Source of the DNA: Microbacteriaceae bacterium
Lineage (GTDB): Bacteria > Actinomycetota > Actinomycetes > Actinomycetales > Microbacteriaceae
Length of the DNA: 6,694 bases
Assembly (NCBI GenBank): GCA_003454135.1
Contig: DMKW01000025.1
Span: 2,657 to 9,350 of the forward strand
Direction of reading: 5' to 3'
The position numbers were made by a program, and so were the translations under genes. The notes below the pieces were generated by a model. The model saw nothing but the letters and a program-made list of their open reading frames with translations, was not told where the DNA came from and did not search any database. Numbering within the stretch: the stretch's first letter is position 1; each line of letters opens with the position of its first letter. Shown one piece after another: positions 1 through 5,351 of the stretch.

Positions 1-519
1 CGCGCTACCGAAGTGACCGAATTCGACGACGGGCTGCGGTCGCTCGTTGCCAACATGTTCGACACCATGGAGGCTGCGCCGGGCGTAGGGCTCGCCGCGC
101 CCCAAGTGGGTGTGGCTCTTCGAGTCTTCGTGTACAACTGGGTCGACGACGACGACGTGCTCTGGCGCGGGGTGGCGATCAACCCAGAACTGTGGATCAG
201 CCCGACCGCCATCGGCCCCGCGGACGAAGACACCGAGTCGGAGGGATGCCTCTCCATCCCGGGCGAGCGCTTCCCGCTGCACCGGGCCGACCTCGCGATC
301 CTGACGGCGGTGGACCTCGACGGGACCCCGTTCGAAATCAGGGCGGAAGGCTGGCTGGCCCGCATATTCCAGCACGAATACGACCACCTCGACGGCATCC
401 TGTACGCCGACCGGCTCGAGCACAAGCTCGCGAGGGCCGCGGCCAAGGCCATCCGCAAGAACGGCTGGGGCGAACTGGACATCGCCTGGACGCCGGGCGT
501 CGACGACCTCGAAGGCTAG
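1..519 (+). CDS. def: Peptide deformylase, C-terminal part (5' end outside window)
   Basis: Removes the formyl group from the N-terminal formyl-methionine of nascent proteins, a metal-dependent cytosolic reaction. All three family motifs are present: GVGLAAPQ (nt 82-105), EGCLS with the metal-ligand Cys at nt 247-249, and QHEYDH with the two His ligands and catalytic Glu around nt 370-387. The frame is open to base 1. A GTG at nt 13 is possible, but the first residues (RATEVTEFDDGL) match the usual interior of actinobacterial deformylases, so the true start with the strand before motif 1 lies upstream. I infer that roughly 15-20 residues are missing. The C-terminus continues past the HExxH helix into a tail ending GVDDLEG, common in actinobacterial enzymes. 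The TAG stop overlaps the stop of the convergent azlD. The family call is very secure; only the start is unseen. Confidence 0.96.
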   Translation, partial: RATEVTEFDDGLRSLVANMFDTMEAAPGVGLAAPQVGVALRVFVYNWVDDDDVLWRGVAINPELWISPTAIGPADEDTESEGCLSIPGERFPLHRADLAILTAVDLDGTPFEIRAEGWLARIFQHEYDHLDGILYADRLEHKLARAAAKAIRKNGWGELDIAWTPGVDDLEG

Positions 520-531
520 AAGAACGCCCGG
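493..531. repeat. Inverted repeat spanning the convergent def/azlD stops
   Basis: CCGGGCGT (493-500) and ACGCCCGG (524-531) form a perfect 8-bp stem around a 23-nt loop that contains the overlapping stop codons CTAG (516-519). It lies inside both coding ends. No T-rich run follows on either strand, so a conventional terminator is not shown; a bidirectional 3'-end hairpin is possible. Confidence 0.45.
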
Positions 532-821
532 ATCGCGGCTGCCGTCACGGCGGCGGCGATCACCACGACGATGAACGGCACCCTCAGGGCGTAGAGCCCG
601 GTGGCCACGATGACGGCAGGCAGGCGGGCGTCGAGCACCACGTGGTTGCCCGATCCGAAGGTCTGAACGGCGATGAGCGCCGCGAGCAGCGCCACCGTGA
701 GCAGATTCGCGACTCGCGCGGGCGTCGGCCGGTCGAGAAACGACGCCGGCACAAGATAGCCGCCGATTTTGAGCGCGAGGCACGCGAGCGACGCGATGAT
801 CACGATGAGCCAGAGGGTCAT
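516..821 (-). CDS. azlD: AzlD family branched-chain amino acid transport subunit
   Basis: Small integral membrane partner of AzlC; the pair exports branched-chain amino acids in characterised bacteria (AzlCD in Bacillus, YgaZH in E. coli, BrnFE in Corynebacterium). The protein is 101 aa, the usual AzlD size, and almost entirely hydrophobic: helices at about 3-24, 36-55 and 65-82, and a last one at 83-99. The ARVANLLTVALLAALIAVQ stretch resembles the conserved core of the family. The start is the ATG at 821, whose ATGA overlaps the azlC stop; GGGGAG lies just upstream as a ribosome binding site, so translation is coupled to azlC. The same frame stays open to 1262, but that extension is Arg-rich, unlike this family, and lies over azlC. 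The substrate is inferred from the family. Confidence 0.9.
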   Translation of the reverse strand: MTLWLIVIIASLACLALKIGGYLVPASFLDRPTPARVANLLTVALLAALIAVQTFGSGNHVVLDARLPAVIVATGLYALRVPFIVVVIAAAVTAAAIRAFF

Positions 822-1558
822 GAAGTCTCCCCTGGCCGGTCGATGTCGCCGGGTTGCGGCTCGGGGCCGCGAAACTCGGGCGCTCCGAACCAATTGACGG
901 TGCCCACTACGACCGCCACGAGCCCTGCGACGAGCACGGGAAGACCGGGGATGAGCACCGGGGTCATCATGGTCGCGACGACGGCGGCGGCAGCAGCCAC
1001 GGCGACAGTCTGCAGCTGTTTGAGCCGCGGCCAGAGCAGTCCGAGGAACGCGGCGGCCGCCGCCGCATCGAGGCCGTAGGCACGCACGTCGCCGAGCGCG
1101 TTGCCGATGAGCCCGCCGATGAGCGACGTGGCGTTCCAGCCCACGAAAACGGCCGCGCCCGTGACCCAGAAGCCGATGAGCTGCGTGCGAAGGGTCGACT
1201 GCCCGATCGCCACGGCGGTGCTCTCGTCGATCGTCAGCCACGCGGCGGCAAGCCGGCGCCACCGCCCGGGGCCCACGATGGGCGCCATGCGGATGCCGTA
1301 AATGCCGTTGCGGATGCCCAGGATGGCGGCGCTCGCGATGGCCGCCGGCCCGGCAGCGACACCACCCGTCGCAATGACACCGACGACGGCGAACTGCGAA
1401 CCGCCGGTGAACATGAGGAGGCTCATGACACAGGTCTGCCAGATGTCCAGGCCAGCCGCGACCGCGAGCGCCCCGTACGACACCCCGTATGCCGACGACG
1501 CGAGGCCCACCGCGAGAGCCTTGCGAATGGCCGCGGAATCAGCCGTGGAACGCGCCAC
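818..1558 (-). CDS. azlC: AzlC family branched-chain amino acid exporter, large subunit
   Basis: Large membrane subunit of a two-component amino acid exporter working with AzlD. The protein is 246 aa, normal for the family. Family marks are GVSYGALAVAAGLDIWQ (residues 25-41), the conserved FTGGSQFAVVGV loop (50-61), RNGIYGIRMAP (83-93) and the WLTIDES block (107-113). Hydrophobic helices fill most of residues 14-225, and a short hydrophilic Pro-rich tail follows. The start is a GTG at 1558, three bases after the TGA of the histidine kinase gene. No strong Shine-Dalgarno is seen (only GGACG near -14), which suggests translation by coupling from the kinase gene. It overlaps azlD by 4 bp. The family is secure; the specific substrate (branched-chain amino acids, possibly methionine) is inferred. 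Confidence 0.92.
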   Translation of the reverse strand: MARSTADSAAIRKALAVGLASSAYGVSYGALAVAAGLDIWQTCVMSLLMFTGGSQFAVVGVIATGGVAAGPAAIASAAILGIRNGIYGIRMAPIVGPGRWRRLAAAWLTIDESTAVAIGQSTLRTQLIGFWVTGAAVFVGWNATSLIGGLIGNALGDVRAYGLDAAAAAAFLGLLWPRLKQLQTVAVAAAAAVVATMMTPVLIPGLPVLVAGLVAVVVGTVNWFGAPEFRGPEPQPGDIDRPGETS

Positions 1559-1561
1559 CCG

Positions 1562-2473
1562 TCAGGCGTCCAGGTTCACGCCGTGCACACCGTTGTCGTA
1601 GCGCAATGCGGGGAACACCGCCGAGACCGAGAATCCCACCCCGGGCACCGAGTACGCGTTGAGGATGCCGCCGAAGAGCGCCGCGCGCTCCCGCATCTCG
1701 GTGATGCCCGGGCCGACCACGACCTCGGTGAGGGAGTTCAGGTCGTCTTGGAACGTGTACGTGCGGCTTTGGGCGAGCTTGTCCGGGTCGAGGCCCTGAC
1801 GCCTGGCCGCGGAGCGCACACCGTCGTCATCGACGAGCACCTGGAGGCCCTCAGCCGTCCAGGTGAAGGCGACCTTGACATCCGTGCCTTCGCCGCCGTA
1901 GGTGAGGGCGTTGGATAGCGCCTCCTGCACGATGCGGAACACTGCGAGTTCCGCACCCTGGGAGAGGTCGAATCGCTCGCCGTGCTCGACGAACGTGATC
2001 TGCAGGCCCGCCTCGCCCATTACGGCGAGGAGGTCGCGGATGGTCTTGAGCCTCGGCTGGGGCGTGGCGGCCGCCTCGCCGTCGCGCACGATTGTCATGA
2101 CCCGCCTGAGGTCGGCGAGAGTGCTGCGGGCCGTGTCGGCGATCGCCGCGGCCGACCTGACCGCGGCTCCTGGATCGGTCGCGCCGGCATAGCGGGCGCC
2201 GTCCGCCTGACTGATGATGACCGACACGGAGTGCACAGCCACCTCGTGCAGTTCGCGCACGATGCGCAGGCGCGCCTCCTGCTCCTGAAGCGACACTTCG
2301 AGTTCGAGGCGCTCCCGCTCTGCGGCCACCCGGTCGTAGTACTGGCGGCGGCGACCACTCGCGGCGCGAAGCCACAGCGCCAGGAAGAGGATTGTGAGCA
2401 CGAAGAAGAGCACAGAAGCCCCCGAGAGGGCGATTGCCACTGCTTGCGCGTTCTGGTCGAGCCAGGCGTTCAC
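1562..2473 (-). CDS. Orphan sensor histidine kinase, HisKA_3 type, single membrane segment
   Basis: Predicted membrane-anchored histidine kinase of the NarL-partner class. With the start used here the protein is 303 aa: a short N-terminus, one membrane helix (about 12-36), a basic, coiled-coil-like linker (40-73), the phosphoacceptor helix with VRELHEVAVHSVSVI (His at 76), and a HATPase_c domain with N-box IVQEALSNALTYGG (182-195), VDDDGV (214-219) and GITEMRERAALFGG (256-269). There is no extracellular sensor domain. Start: GTG at 2473 has AGGAG six bases upstream. The ATG at 2479 would sit directly against that site, and a frame extending to 2551 runs into the terminator hairpin. Odd points: the residue after the active His is Glu, where HisKA_3 kinases normally have Asp, and about 35 residues separate VDDDGV from the G-rich box. 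No response regulator is adjacent; azlC follows after 3 nt. Confidence 0.85.
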   Translation of the reverse strand: MNAWLDQNAQAVAIALSGASVLFFVLTILFLALWLRAASGRRRQYYDRVAAERERLELEVSLQEQEARLRIVRELHEVAVHSVSVIISQADGARYAGATDPGAAVRSAAAIADTARSTLADLRRVMTIVRDGEAAATPQPRLKTIRDLLAVMGEAGLQITFVEHGERFDLSQGAELAVFRIVQEALSNALTYGGEGTDVKVAFTWTAEGLQVLVDDDGVRSAARRQGLDPDKLAQSRTYTFQDDLNSLTEVVVGPGITEMRERAALFGGILNAYSVPGVGFSVSAVFPALRYDNGVHGVNLDA

Positions 2474-2516
2474 ACGCATCTCCTCTCGGCGGGCACCCCG
2501 ATCGGCGCCAGACACG

Positions 2517-2522
2517 AGAATA
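2517..2522 (-). promoter_or_regulatory. Candidate -10 box for the orphan kinase-azlCD unit
   Basis: TATTCT, a 4/6 match to the -10 consensus, begins immediately after the hairpin stem. It would give a leader of about 35-40 nt before the GTG at 2473. No convincing -35 box exists, because that region is the hairpin itself. The same T-rich bases could instead be the short U-tract of the terminator. Weakly supported. Confidence 0.3.
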
Positions 2523-2561
2523 TCGCGAACCGGTGGCCCCCGCTCGGCCACCGGTTCGCGA
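2523..2561 (-). terminator. Strong hairpin terminator after the SHOCT gene
   Basis: A perfect 16-bp inverted repeat (arms 2523-2538 and 2546-2561; core CGAACCGGTGGCC) with a 7-nt loop. It begins 11 nt after the TAG of the SHOCT gene, where an intrinsic terminator is expected. The run after the stem on the minus strand is TATTCTCGT, only moderately U-rich. It separates the upstream kinase/regulator/SHOCT unit from the orphan kinase-azlCD unit. Confidence 0.75.
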
Positions 2562-2572
2562 GCAAGCCGCCG

Positions 2573-2944
2573 CTACTTGGCCGGCGGCTGCGGGTACGCG
2601 TTCGCGCGAATCACTTCGAGGCGCGCGCGGTACTCCTTCTCGTCGATGTCACCTTGCGCGAAACGCTCGGCGAGCGTCGCCTCGGCGGACCGACCCGCGC
2701 CGCCACCCCACGGCCCGTGGCCGCCTGCGAACTGGCCGGGGCCGCCCCAGCCCGCACGGCGCCAACGCCGACCGACGAGGCTGAAGATGAGCACGAAGAG
2801 GCCGATCCAGAAGAGCGGGATCAGGAGGAAGAGGAATCCGAAGCCAGCGCCCATTGGTCCGACCCAATGAGCGACAGGAGCGGCAAATGCGAGTGTCGAA
2901 AGCACGATGATTCCATTCAGTTGGGGGTTCCGGCGGAACCTCAT
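2573..2944 (-). CDS. Small membrane protein with C-terminal SHOCT domain
   Basis: A 123-aa protein with two hydrophobic helices (about 11-29 and 35-57), a Gly/Trp/Arg-rich linker (59-86, with GWGGPGQ and HGPWGGG) and a C-terminal SHOCT motif (about 88-113: LAERFAQGDIDEKEYRARL). SHOCT is a short helical motif known from many bacterial membrane and envelope proteins and thought to mediate oligomerisation; no enzymatic activity is expected. The start is the ATG at 2944, giving a basic N-terminus MRFRR before helix 1. No clear Shine-Dalgarno precedes it, and the frame is open further upstream to 3070 but without hydrophobic or conserved-looking sequence. It lies 88 nt after the response regulator gene on the same strand and ends at a strong terminator, so it is probably co-transcribed. 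Function unknown; a stress- or envelope-linked output of the two-component pair is inference. Confidence 0.82.
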   Translation of the reverse strand: MRFRRNPQLNGIIVLSTLAFAAPVAHWVGPMGAGFGFLFLLIPLFWIGLFVLIFSLVGRRWRRAGWGGPGQFAGGHGPWGGGAGRSAEATLAERFAQGDIDEKEYRARLEVIRANAYPQPPAK

Positions 2945-2950
2945 GCCTAC

Positions 2951-2956
2951 AGAATC
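2951..2956 (-). promoter_or_regulatory. Weak candidate -10 box for a leaderless SHOCT transcript
   Basis: GATTCT ends 6 nt before the ATG at 2944, the spacing expected if transcription began at the start codon. It matches only the A2 and T6 positions plus one T of the -10 consensus, and no -35 box is visible. It is listed because the gene lacks a Shine-Dalgarno. Read-through from the regulator gene is equally likely. Confidence 0.2.
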
Positions 2957-3032
2957 GCCGTTCCCCCGCCGCACCGAATCTGCTTTCGGGATGCCCTCTC
3001 GTACTGCGCAGGGAGCAGGTTTGCGACGCTCG

Positions 3033-3698
3033 CTACTCCAGGTAGCCCGCGCGCACGATGCCGGTCTCATAGGCGACGACCACGAGTTGCACCCGGTCGC
3101 GAGCCGCGAGCTTGGACATGACCCTCGACACGTGAGTCTTGGCCGTGAGGGGGCTCAGGAAGAGCTTCCTGCCGATCTCATCGTTGGTGAGCCCGTGGCC
3201 TACGAGCGAGAGCACCTCGCGCTCACGATCGGTGAGCACAGCGAGCGCCGAGGCGTCCGGGGCCTCGTTGAGAGTGTCGGCGACGCGCTCCAGCAGGCGC
3301 TTCGTGACGCTCGGCGAGAGCAGGGCATCTCCTCCAGCGACGACGCGCACCGCGCGAATAAGCTCGACGGGTTCGGTGTCCTTCACGAGGAATCCGCTCG
3401 CGCCGGCCCTGATGGCCTGCGCCACGTACTCGTCGAGCTCGAACGTGGTCACGATCACGATGTGGGTACGCGCGAGCGCGGGGTTCGCCACGATCTGTTC
3501 GGTGGCCCACAGGCCGTCGCCGTCCGGCATCCGGATGTCCATGAGCACGACATCCGGCTTCTCCCGGGTCACGAGGGCGACCGCCTCGGCGCCCGTGCCG
3601 GCTTCGCCAACGACCTCGAGATCCGGTTCGGCCTCGAGCAGCGAACGGAATCCGGCACGAATGAGCTGCTGGTCGTCCGCGATTGCGACTCGGATCAT
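3033..3698 (-). CDS. NarL/LuxR-family response regulator
   Basis: DNA-binding response regulator of 221 aa, normal for the NarL class. The receiver domain (1-120) shows the acidic pair D8-D9, phosphoacceptor D54 in VVLMDIRMPDGDG, the conserved Thr at 84-85 and K106 in FLVKD. The LuxR-type helix-turn-helix (155-215) begins LTDREREVL and contains the recognition region LSPLTAKTHVSRVMSKL. The start ATG at 3698 overlaps the TGA of the upstream kinase as ATGA, with AAGGA nine bases before it, so the two are translated together. All key residues for phosphorylation are intact. The kinase immediately upstream is the expected partner. Target genes are not visible; the SHOCT gene downstream or the operon itself are the natural first candidates. 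Confidence 0.95.
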   Translation of the reverse strand: MIRVAIADDQQLIRAGFRSLLEAEPDLEVVGEAGTGAEAVALVTREKPDVVLMDIRMPDGDGLWATEQIVANPALARTHIVIVTTFELDEYVAQAIRAGASGFLVKDTEPVELIRAVRVVAGGDALLSPSVTKRLLERVADTLNEAPDASALAVLTDREREVLSLVGHGLTNDEIGRKLFLSPLTAKTHVSRVMSKLAARDRVQLVVVAYETGIVRAGYLE

Positions 3699-4957
3699 TC
3701 CGTAACGTCCTTCGGATGCGTGGGGATGCGCGCGGTCACGCGAAAGCCGCGATAGGGAAGCGGCCCGGCCTCGAGAGTGCCGCCGAGCAGCTCCGCCCGC
3801 TCGTGCATGCCGAGAAGCCCGCGGCCGCCGGCGTCGTGCTTGGTGGACGTGACGCCAACGCCGTCGTCGGTGATGGAGAGGATGTAGGTGCGCGCCTCCT
3901 CCCGCAGGTGCACGGTCGCCTTCGTCGCCTTGGCGTGGCGCACCACGTTCGTGAGCGACTCCTGAGCGATGCGGTAGAGCGCGAACTGGGTCGCCGCCGC
4001 CGGATCCGTGCTGAGGTGGTTGACCAACTCGGCCTCGATCCCCTGCGCGGACACCGACGACACGAGCCCCGGGAGGCGGCTCAGGTCGGGTTCGGGCACG
4101 AGCGGAGCACTCGGGTCCGCACCGCCTTCCGCACGCAGGATGCCGAGCACCGAGCGCACCTCGTCAAGCGCCGTCTTGCTTGTCTCCTTGATGCTCGCGA
4201 GGGCCTCTTTGGCCTTCTCCGGCTGCTGGTCCATGAGGTGAAGCCCAACGCCGGCCTGCACGTTGATCTGGCTGAGCGAGTGAGCGAGCACGTCGTGCAG
4301 TTCGCGGGCGATGCGCACGCGTTCCGCCTGCACCTCGGACTGCTTGCGCTCGGCGACCCGGCGGGAGAGCTCCCTGAACCGCTCGCGTCGCGTGCGAATA
4401 CCCTCGCCGATGCCCATCACGATGAGGATGCCGAGCGTGATCGCCGCGATGCGGGGTGGGGACAGGCTCAGCCCGGATGCAATCGCGACGCCGAGCGTGG
4501 CCACCCACGCCACGGCGACGGAAATCCAGGCCCACATTCGCGCCCCGCGCACGATCGCCGACACGATCGCGAAGGCGAGGGCGATGTACGGCGGGTGAAA
4601 ACTATCGCTGAAGAGCAGGAGGTCGGCGGATCCGGCTGCCGCGGTGATCGCCACGACCGGGCCGGGAAAACGGCGGGCCCCGATGAGCGCCAGCGGACCG
4701 ACAATCGCGATCGCCAGACCCAGAAGGATCTGGTTGCGATCCGACCAGTCTGCGGCACGCAGCGGGCCGTCACCCGAGTGCCCGCGAAAGAACTCCGCTG
4801 GCACCTGCACGATGAACGACACGATCACCGGGATCCACAGCTTCGCGCGTTGCGACATTCGCCAGGGCGGCGGACCGTGCCCGAACCCACGCTCATCCCA
4901 CGGCTCGTGCCAGCGTTCGCGCCAGTGCGCGTCTGCTGAACGAGCGCGGTAGGGCAT
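3695..4957 (-). CDS. Sensor histidine kinase, HisKA_3/DesK-like, six membrane helices
   Basis: Membrane histidine kinase paired with the NarL-type regulator that follows. From the ATG at 4957 the protein is 420 aa. The N-terminus (1-36) is charged and rich in Trp, Arg and His (WRERWHEPWDE). About six membrane helices follow (roughly 39-57, 77-94, 99-117, 123-137, 142-162, 169-185), then a coiled-coil-like linker and the phosphoacceptor helix ARELHDVLAHSLSQINVQ (His at 221). The ATPase domain has the N-box AQESLTNVVRHA, ITDDGVG, and GRGLLGMHERAELLGG. All catalytic boxes look intact. There is no separate extracytoplasmic sensor domain, so sensing through the membrane region is inferred. Start: a GTG at 4996 is also in frame, but neither start has a Shine-Dalgarno, and TACGAT six bases before the ATG at 4957 favours that start as leaderless. 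The stimulus cannot be told. Confidence 0.93.
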   Translation of the reverse strand: MPYRARSADAHWRERWHEPWDERGFGHGPPPWRMSQRAKLWIPVIVSFIVQVPAEFFRGHSGDGPLRAADWSDRNQILLGLAIAIVGPLALIGARRFPGPVVAITAAAGSADLLLFSDSFHPPYIALAFAIVSAIVRGARMWAWISVAVAWVATLGVAIASGLSLSPPRIAAITLGILIVMGIGEGIRTRRERFRELSRRVAERKQSEVQAERVRIARELHDVLAHSLSQINVQAGVGLHLMDQQPEKAKEALASIKETSKTALDEVRSVLGILRAEGGADPSAPLVPEPDLSRLPGLVSSVSAQGIEAELVNHLSTDPAAATQFALYRIAQESLTNVVRHAKATKATVHLREEARTYILSITDDGVGVTSTKHDAGGRGLLGMHERAELLGGTLEAGPLPYRGFRVTARIPTHPKDVTE

Positions 4958-4963
4958 GGATCG

Positions 4964-4969
4964 ATCGTA
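4964..4969 (-). promoter_or_regulatory. Candidate -10 box for leaderless kinase-regulator transcript
   Basis: TACGAT (fits TANNNT) ends 6 nt before the ATG at 4957, so transcription would begin at or next to the start codon. Leaderless mRNAs with this geometry are common in Actinobacteria. No good -35 box is seen 16-18 bp upstream. It would rule out the alternative GTG at 4996, which lies upstream of the proposed transcript start. Confidence 0.45.
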
Positions 4970-5043
4970 GTTGCGACTGCGGCCCGCGCCATCCACCGTT
5001 CGGCGGCCAGTCGGTACTCTGCGGGGAGTAGCTCCGGTTAACG

Positions 5044-5075
5044 AACAAAGATCGCAGGGGGTGGAGCCCCTTGCG
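5044..5075 (-). terminator. Terminator of the tRNA-Asn gene
   Basis: Hairpin with arms 5067-5075 and 5053-5061: nine positions with one A-C mismatch when read on the minus strand, and a 5-nt loop. It is followed by ATCTTTGTT, a moderately T-rich run. It starts about 10 nt beyond the tRNA 3' end, as expected for a tRNA terminator. It also insulates the kinase gene from tRNA transcription. Confidence 0.7.
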
Positions 5076-5084
5076 ACCTTCGAG

Positions 5085-5157
5085 CTCCCCGACTTGGACT
5101 CGAACCAAGAACCTGCCGGTTAACAGCCGGCTGCTCTGCCAATTGAGCTATCGAGGA
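5085..5157 (-). tRNA. tRNA-Asn, anticodon GTT
   Basis: A complete 73-nt cloverleaf on the minus strand: acceptor stem TCCTCGA/TCGGGGA (one T-G pair), D stem GCTC/GAGC with loop AATTGGCA, anticodon stem GCCGG/CCGGC with loop CTGTTAA (anticodon GTT at 5124-5122), a five-base variable region, T stem CTTGG/CCAAG with loop TTCGAGT, and discriminator G. CCA is not encoded; the next bases are CTC. The anticodon reads Asn codons AAC/AAU, and a G discriminator is normal for tRNA-Asn. No integrase or direct repeat of the tRNA 3' end is seen in the window, so there is no sign that the gene serves as an attachment site here. Confidence 0.97.
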
Positions 5158-5177
5158 TTGCTGTGAACAGCTTGCCT

Positions 5178-5206
5178 ACTTTACCAAAGGTTGGCACTCC
5201 ACCAAA
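5178..5206 (-). promoter_or_regulatory. Probable promoter of the tRNA-Asn gene
   Basis: On the minus strand TAAAGT (5183-5178, 4/6 to the -10 consensus) follows a -35-like TTTGGT/TTGGTG (5206-5200) at 16-17 bp spacing. Transcription would begin near 5171, about 14 nt before the mature tRNA 5' end. A small palindrome gctgtgaacagc (5160-5171) covers this leader. The region is distinctly more AT-rich than its surroundings. Confidence 0.55.
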
Positions 5207-5254
5207 TCGACGGGCACCGGTGGGCGTTTCGCGAGGCATGACGCCAGCGATTGT

Positions 5255-5318
5255 GCCCAATTGTCGCCACTGTGCCCCCTCGAGCCGGCACACACGCTAC
5301 GAAGGGGAACAATTGGGC
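5255..5318. repeat. Inverted pair of GCCCAATTGT boxes between the lactonase gene and tRNA-Asn
   Basis: GCCCAATTGT at 5255-5264 and its exact reverse complement ACAATTGGGC at 5309-5318; the centres of their CAATTG cores are 52 bp apart, close to five helical turns. A second 6-bp inverted repeat, TGTGCC/GGCACA (5271-5276 and 5287-5292), is nested between them. The pair lies downstream of the lactonase stop and upstream of the tRNA promoter. It could be a two-site operator or a folded 3' end of the lactonase mRNA. There is no U-tract, so a standard terminator is unlikely. Confidence 0.6.
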
Positions 5319-5351
5319 GCCGAGGGTCGACCGGGAGGGGTGCGGGCGCGC

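Noticed and set aside
192..1079. 295-codon plus-strand frame overlapping def and azlCD
   Set aside because: Arg/Gly-rich out-of-frame reading of the deformylase and antisense of azlCD; no family marks.
854..1918. 354-codon open frame on the plus strand
   Set aside because: It covers azlC and the kinase C-terminus in antisense; the product is rich in Arg, Gly, Glu and His with no recognisable fold, typical of high-GC shadow frames.
2474..2551. Longer N-terminus for the orphan kinase
   Set aside because: It would be read from within the terminator hairpin, and the GTG at 2473 has a well-spaced AGGAG.
2971..2994. Small hairpin (CCGAA/TTCGG) between regulator and SHOCT gene
   Set aside because: Short, with a bulge and no U-tract; not enough to call a terminator or attenuator.
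2907..3755. 282-codon open frame on the plus strand
   Set aside because: Antisense to the response regulator, whose catalytic and DNA-binding residues are intact on the minus strand.
3683..4939. 418-codon open frame on the plus strand
   Set aside because: Exactly antisense to the clear histidine kinase gene; low-complexity Arg/His-rich product without motifs.
4958..4996. GTG start at 4996 for the main kinase
   Set aside because: No ribosome binding site, and a -10-like box lies between it and the ATG at 4957. Not fully excluded.
5085..5157. tRNA-Asn as an integration site of a mobile element
   Set aside because: No integrase, no repeat of the tRNA end and no shift in gene style on either side within the window.
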